A DNA stretch of 64,000 bases from Deltaproteobacteria bacterium. GTDB lineage: Bacteria; Myxococcota_A; Polyangia; JAAYKL01. The notes beneath the pieces are model-generated. The model was not told where the DNA came from. It worked only from the letters and a program-made list of their open reading frames with translations, and did no database searches. A program made the position numbers and the translations under genes. Within the stretch, counting starts at the first letter, position 1. Each line of letters begins with the position of its first letter. This document shows, piece by piece, positions 9,540-18,565 of this stretch. The stretch spans positions 1-64,000 of the forward strand of contig JAQTNF010000006.1 of assembly GCA_028713995.1 (NCBI GenBank), read 5' to 3'.

Positions 9540-11129
9540 ATGAGCCGCGACGAGCACGAGATCGAGACCTTCAACGCAGCAGAGTACTTTGTCGACAGGA
9601 ACATCCGCCAGGGCCGAGGCCACAAGACGGCCCTCTACTTCAAGGACCGCAAGTACACCTACAACGACCTGCAGAAGATGGTGAACAAGACGGCCAACGC
9701 GCTCGTGGACCTGGGCCTGCGCATCGAGGATCGCGTGCTGCTCCTGCTCCTCGACACGCCCGAGTTCTTCGCCTGCTTCTGGGGCGCCATCCGCATCGGC
9801 GCGGTGCCCGTGCCGGTCAACACCATGATGACCCCGGACGACTACGAGTACTTCCTGAACGACAGCCGCGCCAAGGTGCTCATGTGCAACGAGGCGCTCC
9901 TGCCGCTCGTGTACCAGATCACGGGCGACCTGCCGTATCTGCGCGACCTCATCGTCATCGAGGAGGGCGGCGGCGCCAAGCAGCCCTTCAAGCAGAAGTA
10001 CCGCCGCGCGCCGAGCGTGAGCAAGTCGGCGCCCACCACGCGCGACGACGTGGGGTTCTGGCTGTACTCCTCGGGCAGCACGGGCTTCCCCAAGGGCGCC
10101 ATCCACTCGCAGTTCGATCCCGTGGTGTGCGCCGAGAACTACGCGCGCGGCGTGCTCGGCATGACCGAGAACGACGTGACGCTCTCCGCGGCGCGGCTCT
10201 TCTTTGCCTACGGGCTCGGCAACTCGAACTTCTTCCCGCTCTCGGTGGGCGCCTCCTCGGTCCTCTACCCGGAGCGGCCCACGCCCGAGCTCATCTACGG
10301 ACTGCTCGCGAAGCACAAGCCGAGCCTCTTCTTCGGCGTGCCCACGCTGTACGCGGCCATGCTCGACCACGCGGCCAAGGAGGACGCGGCGCGTGGACGT
10401 AAGCCCGATCCCAACCGGCCGCACGAGCTTGCGTCCGTGCGCCTGTGCGTCTCGGCCGGCGAGGCCCTGCCGCCCGACGTGTACCACCGTTGGAAGGAGC
10501 GCTACGGCGTGGAGATCATCGACGGCATCGGCTCGACCGAGATGCTGCACATCTTCCTTACGAACCGGCCGGGCGAGGTGGTCACGGGCAGCACGGGCAA
10601 GCCGGTGCCGGGCTACGAGGTGAAGCTCGTCGACGACGCCGGGGTGAAGGTGGCGGACGGCGACATCGGCACGCTGCTCGTCAAGGGCGACAGCGCGGCG
10701 CAGTACTACTGGGGCAAGCGCGAGAAGTCGCGCAAGACCATGCTCGGTGAATGGATCAACACGGGCGACAAGTTCCACATGGACGAGAGGGGCTGCTACT
10801 GGTGCCACGGCCGCGGCGACGACATGCTCAAGGTGGGCGGCATCTGGGTGTCGCCGGTGGAGGTGGAGCGCGCGCTCGTGGAGCACCCGGCCGTGCTCGA
10901 GTGCGCGGTGATCGGCTACCCGGACAAGGACAGCCTCATCAAGCCCAAGGCGTTCGTGGTGCTCTCCGACACGTCCAAGGCCGGCGAAGCGCTGGCCGAG
11001 GAGCTCAAGGAGTTCGTCAGGGACCGGCTCGCCAAGTACAAGTACCCGCGCTGGATCGTGTTCCTCGACGAGCTGCCCAAGACCTCCACGGGCAAGACCC
11101 TGCGCTACAAGCTGCGCGAGCTCGCGTAG
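9540..11129 (+). CDS. Acyl-CoA synthetase, benzoate-CoA ligase family-like
   Basis: FNAAEYFVDRNIRQGRGHKTAL, YSSGSTGFPKGAIHSQ, GIGSTEMLHIFLTNRPG, GRGDDMLKVGGIWVSPVEVE, TSTGKTLRYKLRE. Confidence 0.85.
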   Translation: MSRDEHEIETFNAAEYFVDRNIRQGRGHKTALYFKDRKYTYNDLQKMVNKTANALVDLGLRIEDRVLLLLLDTPEFFACFWGAIRIGAVPVPVNTMMTPDDYEYFLNDSRAKVLMCNEALLPLVYQITGDLPYLRDLIVIEEGGGAKQPFKQKYRRAPSVSKSAPTTRDDVGFWLYSSGSTGFPKGAIHSQFDPVVCAENYARGVLGMTENDVTLSAARLFFAYGLGNSNFFPLSVGASSVLYPERPTPELIYGLLAKHKPSLFFGVPTLYAAMLDHAAKEDAARGRKPDPNRPHELASVRLCVSAGEALPPDVYHRWKERYGVEIIDGIGSTEMLHIFLTNRPGEVVTGSTGKPVPGYEVKLVDDAGVKVADGDIGTLLVKGDSAAQYYWGKREKSRKTMLGEWINTGDKFHMDERGCYWCHGRGDDMLKVGGIWVSPVEVERALVEHPAVLECAVIGYPDKDSLIKPKAFVVLSDTSKAGEALAEELKEFVRDRLAKYKYPRWIVFLDELPKTSTGKTLRYKLRELA

Positions 11130-11287
11130 CTCCGGCGGTGAACCGCCGGGCTGAGGGAACAAAGGGCATTGGGAATGCCCTGCCGGGGGCGATCTGCAGC
11201 CCGCAGGGCTTCGTCCTTTCAGCCAGGACGTTCACGTCCGGGCGCGTATGACCGCGGGCTGTCTGGTGTGGAAACGGGTGGGGAGAA
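11130..11287. other. Intergenic cluster of stem-loops between convergent genes
   Basis: CCGGCGG-TGAA-CCGCCGG (11132-11149); GGGCATT-GGG-AATGCCC (11164-11180); GCCCTGC...GCAGGGC (11177-11209); CGTCCT...AGGACG (11212-11230); GGACGT-TC-ACGTCC (11226-11239). Confidence 0.7.
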
Positions 11288-12481
11288 TCAGCTCTCGCGC
11301 TTGATGACCATGGCCGTGGTCACGCCGCCGCCGCCGCAGATGGAGGCCACGCCGAGCTCCTTGCCGCGCTGCTTGAGCGCGTTGTAGAGCGTGACCACGA
11401 TGCGCGCGCCCGAGATGCCGGTTGGGTGGCCGAGTGCGATGGCGCCGCCGTTGACGTTGAGCTTCGCGAGATCGAGGCCGAGCATCTTCACGTTCACGAG
11501 CGCCTGCACGGCAAACGCCTCGTTGACCTCGTAGAGATCCATGTTCTTGATCGTCATGCCGACCTTCTCGAGCGCCTTGGGGATGGAGATGCCAGGGCCC
11601 TCGCCCATGTAACGCCCGTCCACCGCGGCCTGGGCGTAGGACACGATGCTGAAGAGCGGCGTCGCGCCCGCGGCCTTGGCCCGCTCGCGCGTGGTGAGCA
11701 CGAGCGCGCACGCGCCGTCCGACATGCCGCACGCGTTGCCCGCGGTCACGCGGCCGTCCTTCTTGAAGGCCGCGGGCAGCTTGGCGAGCCGCTCGATCGT
11801 GGTGTCCTTGCGCGGGGTCTCGTCCTTGTCGAACACGACCTCGGGCTTCTTGCCCTTGGCCGGGATGACCACGGGCGTGATCTCGTCCTTGAAGCGGCCC
11901 TCCTCGGCGGCGGCCACGGCCTTCTCATGGCTCGCGAGCGCGAACTCGTCCATCTCCTTGCGCGACACGTCGTGGCGCTCGAGCAGGTTCTCGGCCGTGT
12001 TGCCCATGCCGTAGCCGCAGGTGGGATCGATGGAGTCGGACCAGCCGTCCTCGAGCTTGCGGTCGCCCATCTTGAAGCCCTCGAAGCGGCAGTTCTTGAG
12101 CAGGAACGGGATGGTCGACATGGAGTCCATGCCGCCCGCCATGTAGACCTCTCCGCGGCCGGTCATGATGCCCTCGGCCGAGAACATGATGGACTTCATG
12201 CCCGACGGGCAGGCCATGTTGAGCGTGATGGCCGGCACGTCCACCGGCATGCCGCCAAAGAGCATGGCCGAGCGCGCGGAGTTGGGGCCGTTGCCCGCCT
12301 GGCGGCACGAGCCGTAGATGACCTCGGCGAAGTCGGCGCCCTTGAACGGCGAGCGCTCGAGCGCCGCCTTGATGGCCGCGGCGCCCAGGTGGTAGACCGG
12401 CACGTCCTTGAGCGTGCCGCCGAAGCTGCCCATGGGCGTGCGCACCGCGCTGACCGCCACGATGTCGTTGAGTTTCGTCAT
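11288..12481 (-). CDS. Acetyl-CoA acetyltransferase (thiolase)
   Basis: VRTPMGSFGG, NMACPSGMKSIMF, GHPTGISGARI, CGGGGVTTAMV; catalytic Cys/His/Cys. Confidence 0.92.
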   Translation of the reverse strand: MTKLNDIVAVSAVRTPMGSFGGTLKDVPVYHLGAAAIKAALERSPFKGADFAEVIYGSCRQAGNGPNSARSAMLFGGMPVDVPAITLNMACPSGMKSIMFSAEGIMTGRGEVYMAGGMDSMSTIPFLLKNCRFEGFKMGDRKLEDGWSDSIDPTCGYGMGNTAENLLERHDVSRKEMDEFALASHEKAVAAAEEGRFKDEITPVVIPAKGKKPEVVFDKDETPRKDTTIERLAKLPAAFKKDGRVTAGNACGMSDGACALVLTTRERAKAAGATPLFSIVSYAQAAVDGRYMGEGPGISIPKALEKVGMTIKNMDLYEVNEAFAVQALVNVKMLGLDLAKLNVNGGAIALGHPTGISGARIVVTLYNALKQRGKELGVASICGGGGVTTAMVIKRES

Positions 12482-12583
12482 GATTCGCACCTCGCTGGTT
12501 GCTCGTTGGTGGCGGGACTATAAAACGGAAACGGCCTGCGTTCCAAGGGGCTACGTGCTGCGCCGCCGGGAGAGGGCGGCCTG

Positions 12584-13687
12584 TCAGGAAGAGCGGAGCG
12601 CATAGCTCGCGCTGCGCCCCCTTCCGGCCCCCGGCACGAGGATTCCCTTCAATACGAGATCGGCGATGTCGCGTTTGGCCGACTCCCGGCTGGTCCGCGT
12701 CATGCCCACGTACTTGCGGTTCGTGAGCCCGCCCTCGAAGCCTTCGGGCTCCGCTTCGAGCAACCGCGCGAGCACCTTCTTCTGTCGTTCGTTGAGCTCG
12801 GTCCGTCTGTGCTTCCGCCAGAAGCGGTCGGTGCGCAGCGCCTTCCCGATCTGCGCGCGCGATGCGGCAAGAGAGCGTTCGAAGCAGCCCAGGAACCACA
12901 GCATGAAGCCGGTGACGTCCCCCTTACCGCGCTGCGCGCCTTCGAGGGCGGCGTAGTAGTCCCGCCGTTCGGCGGCGATGCGGGACGACATGCTGTAGAG
13001 GCGACGCCCGTCCTTCTCGTCCTCGGCCAGGGCGAGGTCGGTGAGCGCCCGTGCGAGGCGGCCGTTGCCGTCGTCGAACGGGTGGATCGTCACGAACCTG
13101 AAGTGGGCGAGCGCGGCTCGGAGGACGCCGTCCATGGCGCCGCGGGACGCGCGCCACCACTCGAAGAACGCCCCCATCTCCTGCGTCACTCGCTCGGAGG
13201 GCGGCGCCTCGAAATGCACGAGCTCCCTGCCGATGGGGCCGGACACGACCTGCATGGGGTCGCCGCCGTCGCGCCAGCTCCCGATCCGGATCTGCGCGCC
13301 GCCCGAGAGCCCGTCGGGGAACAGGGCCGCATGCCAGGCGAGAACGCGCTCGGGAGTGAGCGGCTCGTCCCAGCTCCGGGTCGCTTCGACGAGAACGCGC
13401 ACGACCCCGTCGGCGCGCCGATCCGTGCGGGACACCCCGGCATCGGGGAGCCCGAGGCGCCGCGCAACTGACGATCGCACCGCGTCGCGATCGAGCCGCT
13501 CGCCCTCGATGGCAGCGGTCTCCACGCTCTCCTCGACGAGCAGCGCAGCCTGCCCCTCGAGGCCCAGAGCGTCCGCTTCCGCGAGCAGCATCCCCTGGGC
13601 CTTTCGCACGACGGAGAGCCGCGTCAGGATGGCGACCTCGTCCCATTCGAGCTGCGGCCATCGAGGGTGTTCCCAGATGTACGGCAC
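12584..13687 (-). CDS. Class II-type Fic protein with C-terminal winged-helix domain
   Basis: HPFDDGNGRLAR Fic motif; N-terminal TAAIEG matching [S/T]xxxE[G/N] inhibitory motif; C-term NERQKKVLARLLE...SRESAKRDIADLVLKGIL; GTG start preceded by ggaggaaa. Confidence 0.88.
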   Translation of the reverse strand: MPYIWEHPRWPQLEWDEVAILTRLSVVRKAQGMLLAEADALGLEGQAALLVEESVETAAIEGERLDRDAVRSSVARRLGLPDAGVSRTDRRADGVVRVLVEATRSWDEPLTPERVLAWHAALFPDGLSGGAQIRIGSWRDGGDPMQVVSGPIGRELVHFEAPPSERVTQEMGAFFEWWRASRGAMDGVLRAALAHFRFVTIHPFDDGNGRLARALTDLALAEDEKDGRRLYSMSSRIAAERRDYYAALEGAQRGKGDVTGFMLWFLGCFERSLAASRAQIGKALRTDRFWRKHRRTELNERQKKVLARLLEAEPEGFEGGLTNRKYVGMTRTSRESAKRDIADLVLKGILVPGAGRGRSASYALRSS

Positions 13688-13729
13688 TCTTTCCTCCAAC
13701 GGGCGGTGATCCGATTACGCGTGCTAAAC

Positions 13730-13776
13730 GGGTCTCTATCTGACCCATTTATACGCTTCAATTGGGTCAGAGGCAA
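13730..13776 (-). promoter_or_regulatory. Putative fic promoter with overlapping operator dyads
   Basis: Minus strand TTGCCT-17 nt-TATAAA; TGACCCA (13741-13747)/TGGGTCA (13763-13769) flank the -10; extra GGGTC at 13730-13734 forms a second dyad. Confidence 0.55.
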
Positions 13777-13886
13777 GCCCCGGGGAAGTTGGCCGCCCGA
13801 GCGCCATCCGCCGAATTGTCATTTGGTTTCGCAATGATCCGTTTGGGTGGCAAGAGGTCCGAAGGCAAAAGGGTCGGGGCGAAGAA

Positions 13887-14636
13887 TCACGCCACGAGCT
13901 GGCCGCCGTCGACGTTGAGCACCTGGCCCGTCACGTGCCGCGACAGGTCCGAGCAGAAGAACGCCACCACGTTGGCCACCTCCTCGGGCTTCCCGAGGCG
14001 GCCCATCAGGATCTCGGTGAGCGACTTCTTCTTCGCCTCCTCGTCCATCTGGGCCACCATGTCGGTCTCGATGAGCCCGGGCGCCACGGCGTTCACGTTG
14101 ATGTTCTTGCTGCCGAGCTCGCGGGCGAGCGTCTTCGTGAAGGCGATGATGCCGCCCTTGGAGGCCGCGTAGTTCGACTGGCCGAACTTGCCGCGGATGC
14201 CGTTGATCGACGTGACGTTGACGATCTTGCCGTAGGCCTGCTCTCGGAAGAGCGGCACCGCGGCGCGCGCGTAGTTGAAGTAGCCCTTGAGGTTCACCTC
14301 GATGACCTTGTCCCACTGCTCCTCGGTCATCTTCCAGATCACGCCGTCCCAGTTGATGCCCGCGTTGCACACGAGGATGTGCAGGCCCCCGAAGGCCGCG
14401 ACGGTCCTCTTCACCATGGCGTCGGCGTCGGCGAAGCTCGCCACGTCGGCCTTGACCGCGAGGCCCTTGACGCCCATGGCCTCCATCTCGGCCACGACCG
14501 CCCTGGCCTCGTCGTCGTGCTTGCGGTAGTTGATGGCCACGTTCGCGCCCAGGCTCGCAAGCCTCTTCGCGATGGCCGTGCCGATGCCCAGGCTGCCGCC
14601 CGTGACGATGGCGCTCTTGCCCTTCAGATCGATCAT
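13887..14636 (-). CDS. SDR family 3-oxoacyl/acetoacetyl-CoA reductase
   Basis: AIVTGGSLGIG, NAGI, YAASKGGIIAFT, VNAVAPGLIETDM. Confidence 0.88.
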   Translation of the reverse strand: MIDLKGKSAIVTGGSLGIGTAIAKRLASLGANVAINYRKHDDEARAVVAEMEAMGVKGLAVKADVASFADADAMVKRTVAAFGGLHILVCNAGINWDGVIWKMTEEQWDKVIEVNLKGYFNYARAAVPLFREQAYGKIVNVTSINGIRGKFGQSNYAASKGGIIAFTKTLARELGSKNINVNAVAPGLIETDMVAQMDEEAKKKSLTEILMGRLGKPEEVANVVAFFCSDLSRHVTGQVLNVDGGQLVA

Positions 14637-15142
14637 TTTCTGTTCCTCCTGTCGCGCTTCTTGCGCTCGAGCATGGCCTCGTGGATGCGGTGCGCGTCGT
14701 CCCATTCGCGCTTCGCCTCAGCGCCCGAGGGCGTGAGAGGCGGGATCTCGAGCGTCCTGCCGTCCCTGTCCATGGCGACCATGAAGAGCGTGCCCTTGCA
14801 GCACGGGCGGCGCTCCCACGTGCGCTTGTCGATGGCGAAGACCCGCACGCGCACGCCGCACGTGTGCCTCGACGTGTACACGACGCGCGCCTCCACCTCG
14901 GCGATCTCGCCCTGTCGCACCGGCGCCGAGAACTCGAGCGCGTCGAGCGAGGCCGTGACGAAGTGCTGCCTCGCGTAACGCGACGCGGCGAGGCCGGCGG
15001 CGCGATCCATGAGGGCCAGGATCCGTCCGCCGAACGCCGTGCCGTACGGGTTCGTGTCCCCCGGGAAGATTTCCTCGAGCACCGAGATGGGATCCGAAGG
15101 GCTGCCCGTGGCGGGGCGGCCCTTGTCGCGCGTCCTCGTCAA
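14633..15142 (-). CDS. Hotdog-fold acyl-CoA thioesterase
   Basis: FPGDTNPYGTAFGGRILALMDRAAGLAASRYAR; overlaps neighbours by 4 nt; TTG start inferred. Confidence 0.8.
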   Translation of the reverse strand: MTRTRDKGRPATGSPSDPISVLEEIFPGDTNPYGTAFGGRILALMDRAAGLAASRYARQHFVTASLDALEFSAPVRQGEIAEVEARVVYTSRHTCGVRVRVFAIDKRTWERRPCCKGTLFMVAMDRDGRTLEIPPLTPSGAEAKREWDDAHRIHEAMLERKKRDRRNRK

Positions 15143-16332
15143 CCGGTGACCTTGACGACCACGGCGCCGCCGGTGTCGCCCGCCGCGCAGCCCGTGAACA
15201 TGCCGAGCCCGCCGCCCTTGATCACGAGCTCCTCGACGAGCTCGATGACCGAGCGCAGCGCGGTCGGTCCCTGCGGGTGGCCCCAGACGTAGGAGCAGCC
15301 GTAGTTGTTGATGTCCTTCTGCGGGTAGCCGAGCTTCTTGGCCACGAGCACGTCGTTGACCGTGAACGGGTTGTGGGTCTTGAGGCCCTTGAGATCCTTC
15401 ACCTTGATGCCCGCGTCGGCGAGCGCTCGCTCGGCCGCCGGCACCATGGCCGCGCCCATGAAGCCCTTCTTGACGCGCGAGGTGCCCACGCCGATGAGCT
15501 GCACCGTGATCTTCTTGTCCTGCGAGTACTCGGCGGCGCGCTCCTTGGTGGTCATGATCATGCCGCTGTTGCCGTCGGCCGGGTGGGTCTGCATGCCGGG
15601 CGTCGTGGCGCCGCCCTCGATCACGGGCTTCTGGCCGGCGAACATCTCCACGGACGCGGTGGTGATGCCCTCGTCCACGGCGATGGTCTTGGCGCGCTTG
15701 CCCTTGCCGATCTCGACCGGGACCATGAAGCGGCGCAGGAACGCGGCGTCGTCCTTGAGCGCGTCCGCGTACTGCTCGCAGCGGCGCAGGGCGGCCTCCT
15801 CCATCTCGGCGCGGGTGATTCCGTGCTCCTTGGCCACGTTGTCGGCGGTCTGGATCATGGAGTTCTTGGCCCACGGGTCGTGGCCGAAGTTGTCCCACAC
15901 CCAGTCCTCGTGATCGCCGGTTGCGCCGGGCTTGTCCTGGCGCGGGTAGTAGAGGTGCGGGCCGTTGGAGCAGCGGTCGGTGGCGACCACCAGCGTCGCG
16001 GTGGAGAAGCCATTGTCGAGATCCTCGCCGGCCATGCGCATGCACATGATGCCCGTGATGCACGCCTGGCCTACGACCGGCCCGGTGGCGTGTCCCATGC
16101 CGAGGAGCCCAGCGATCCAGGGGCCGCCGTAGAAGCACGAAGGCTGAGCGATCGTCAGGCCGAGGTACAGGTTCTCGAGCTTCTCGGGCGAGATCTTGCG
16201 CAGCTCGAAGAACTTGCGCCCGGTCTGGCCCGCGAGCTCGATGGAGTGAAGGTTGGCGAAGCTGCCCTGCCAGCGGGCGTAGGGGCTGCTCCAGTAGGCG
16301 CCGTAGGGGATGTATGCGTTCTTGAATGCCAT
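15139..16332 (-). CDS. Thiolase family protein
   Basis: GQACITGIMCMRMA, THNPFTVNDVLVAKKLG, YGCSYVWGHPQGPTALR, GCAAGDTGGAVVV. Confidence 0.85.
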   Translation of the reverse strand: MAFKNAYIPYGAYWSSPYARWQGSFANLHSIELAGQTGRKFFELRKISPEKLENLYLGLTIAQPSCFYGGPWIAGLLGMGHATGPVVGQACITGIMCMRMAGEDLDNGFSTATLVVATDRCSNGPHLYYPRQDKPGATGDHEDWVWDNFGHDPWAKNSMIQTADNVAKEHGITRAEMEEAALRRCEQYADALKDDAAFLRRFMVPVEIGKGKRAKTIAVDEGITTASVEMFAGQKPVIEGGATTPGMQTHPADGNSGMIMTTKERAAEYSQDKKITVQLIGVGTSRVKKGFMGAAMVPAAERALADAGIKVKDLKGLKTHNPFTVNDVLVAKKLGYPQKDINNYGCSYVWGHPQGPTALRSVIELVEELVIKGGGLGMFTGCAAGDTGGAVVVKVTG

Positions 16333-16346
16333 GGTCGGGGCTCCTT

Positions 16347-17111
16347 TCAACGATTCTCCCACTTGGGGGGTCTTTTTTCGAGGAATGCGGCGATGCCCTC
16401 GTTGGCGTCGCGGGTCGACATGAGGTCCTTCACGTAGACCTGCTCCATGCGATCGAGGGCGGCCGGGAGCTCGCGATGCCAGGCCTCGCGCACGGCGCGG
16501 TTGGCGTGGCGCAGGGACTCGGCGCTCTTGGGCAGGAAGTGCTTCGCGAGCGCGTCCGCGAGCAGGGCGGCGCCGTCGTCGGCCACGGCGTGTACGAGGC
16601 CCCACGCGTGCGCGGTCGCGGCGTCGATGGAGCGGCCCGTGAGCACGAGGTCGTCGGCGCGCGACTGGCCGATGATGCCGGGCAGGATGAGCGCGGCCAC
16701 CGGCGGGAACACCGCCAGCACGATCTCGGGCTGGCCGAACTTGGCCGAGGGCTCGGCGATGACGAAGTTGCAGAAGGCCGCGAGCTCCATGCCGCCGCCC
16801 AGGCACTGGCCGCGCACGAGCGCGAACGTGGGCACGGCGCAGGCGAGCAGCTTCTTGAAAAGGCCGTGGAATCCGCGGATCATGTCGGGCGCCTTGTCCT
16901 TCACGTGCTCGGGCACGCTCGCGCCGAAGCAGAAGTGCTTGCCTTCGCCCTCGAACACGATGGCCTTGAGCTTCTTGTCCGAGGCTTCGGCGTCGAGGCA
17001 CGACACGATCTCGGACATCATCTGTGCATCGAGCACGTTCCCGGGCGGGGCCGATAGGACGATCCGAAGCACCTGACCCTCGTTCTCTCGCCGGGTCTTG
17101 ATCTTCTCCAT
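16347..17111 (-). CDS. Enoyl-CoA hydratase family; resembles cyclohexa-1,5-dienecarbonyl-CoA hydratase (Dch/BamR)
   Basis: PPGNVLDAQMMSEI, EGEGKHFCFGASVPEH, RGQCLGGGMELAAFCNFV, FGQPEIVLAVFPPVAA. Confidence 0.7.
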   Translation of the reverse strand: MEKIKTRRENEGQVLRIVLSAPPGNVLDAQMMSEIVSCLDAEASDKKLKAIVFEGEGKHFCFGASVPEHVKDKAPDMIRGFHGLFKKLLACAVPTFALVRGQCLGGGMELAAFCNFVIAEPSAKFGQPEIVLAVFPPVAALILPGIIGQSRADDLVLTGRSIDAATAHAWGLVHAVADDGAALLADALAKHFLPKSAESLRHANRAVREAWHRELPAALDRMEQVYVKDLMSTRDANEGIAAFLEKRPPKWENR

Positions 17112-17292
17112 ATGGCGTCTCCCTTTGTGTTTTCAGCAACTTGTAGGCTCGTTGGTTTTGCCCCGCGCGCCCGGCGGCTGTCAAGGTCTTCCGAGGGCGG
17201 CGTGGGCGGCGTTGACACGGCGCGGGGCGGCTGGCACGAAGAGACGGCATGGGACGCACGTCCACCATCCTCCACGAGCTCGAAGGCCCGTG

Positions 17293-18504
17293 ATGCTCTC
17301 GTCCTGGCTCGCGCGCGCGTTCGCGTCGTTGCGCCACCGCAACTACCGCATCTACTTCGCGGGACAGCTCGTCTCGCTCACCGGCATGTGGATGCAGTCC
17401 GCGGCCCAATCGTGGCTGGTGTACGAGCTTACGCGGTCCAAGGTCATGCTCGGCATCGTCGGCGCCGCGGGCGCCCTGCCCGTGCTCTTCTTCTCCACAT
17501 ACGGCGGCCTGCTCGCGGATCGCGTCCCGCGCCGGCGCATCCTGGTCGTCACCCAGGTCGCGTCGTCCGCGCTCGCGCTCACGCTCGGCACGCTGGCGGT
17601 CACGGGGCTGCTCGAGGTGTGGCATATCGTGACCCTGGCGGTGCTGCTCGGCGCGGTCAACGGGTTCGACATGCCGGCGCGCAACACGTTCGTCGTGGAT
17701 CTCGTCGACAGGCGCGACCTCATGAACGCCATCGCTTTGAACTCGTCCGCGTTCCACGGGACGCGCATCATCGGCCCGGCCGTGGCCGGCCTCGTCATGG
17801 CCGCCGTGGGCCCCGGTCCCTGCTTCATCGCCAACGGGCTCTCGTACACGGCCGCCCTGCTGGCTCTCGCCGCCTTGCGTCTCGACGCGCGGGCCGCGCC
17901 ACGGTCGCGCCGGGGTGGCGCCGCCGAGGGCTTCCGCGTGGTCGCGCAGGCCCCGGGCCTGCCCGTCCTGTTCGCGCTGACCCTCGTCGTCGGGGTCTTC
18001 GGCTGGTCATACGTGGTGCTGCTGCCGGCGTTCGCGACGGACGTGCTCCGCGTGGGCGAGCGGGGTTACGGGGTCCTCATGGCCGCGAGCGGCGTGGGCT
18101 CGGTCATCGGCTCGCTGGTGGTCGCCTCGGTCCGCGACGCGCGCCACGGGCGCATGGTCCTGTCGCTCGCCGTCGGCGTCTTCTCCCCGGCCGTGTTCGC
18201 CTTCGCCTCCTCCACGGACTTCACGGTGTCGCTCGTGCTGCTCGGCGCGACCGGGATGGGCATGACCGCGTTCTTCTCCACGGCCAACACGCTCATCCAG
18301 ACCGCGGTCAAGGACGACGTGCGCGGCCGCGTCATGGGCATCTATGCGCTCACCTTCGGCCTCATGATGCCGCTCGGCGCGCTCGAGGCCGGCGGCATCG
18401 CCCACGCCATCGGGGCTCCGGCCACGGTACGCATCGGCGCGGCCGTGTGCGCGGCGGCGGGCGTCTTCACCTACCATCACCTGCGCAAGCTCGCCGCCCC
18501 TTGA
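17293..18504 (+). CDS. MFS transporter (EntS/MFS_3-like)
   Basis: SLRHRNYRIYFAGQLVSLTGMWMQSAAQSWLVYELT; TADRVPRRR-type loop; about 12 hydrophobic segments. Confidence 0.88.
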   Translation: MLSSWLARAFASLRHRNYRIYFAGQLVSLTGMWMQSAAQSWLVYELTRSKVMLGIVGAAGALPVLFFSTYGGLLADRVPRRRILVVTQVASSALALTLGTLAVTGLLEVWHIVTLAVLLGAVNGFDMPARNTFVVDLVDRRDLMNAIALNSSAFHGTRIIGPAVAGLVMAAVGPGPCFIANGLSYTAALLALAALRLDARAAPRSRRGGAAEGFRVVAQAPGLPVLFALTLVVGVFGWSYVVLLPAFATDVLRVGERGYGVLMAASGVGSVIGSLVVASVRDARHGRMVLSLAVGVFSPAVFAFASSTDFTVSLVLLGATGMGMTAFFSTANTLIQTAVKDDVRGRVMGIYALTFGLMMPLGALEAGGIAHAIGAPATVRIGAAVCAAAGVFTYHHLRKLAAP

Positions 18505-18565
18505 GGTCGCATGATCCGACAAACCCCTTGATCGCCGATGGTTCAGTGCTAGTTTGGTTTGCACG

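Noticed and set aside
15139-17757. 872-aa single ORF
   Set aside because: Only the 15139-16332 part is the thiolase; the upstream extension lies out of frame opposite or over the hydratase and MFS genes
18528-18555. TTGATC-N16-TAGTTT as promoter for the RND adaptor
   Set aside because: Weak -10, 10 nt from the ATG; not strong enough to list
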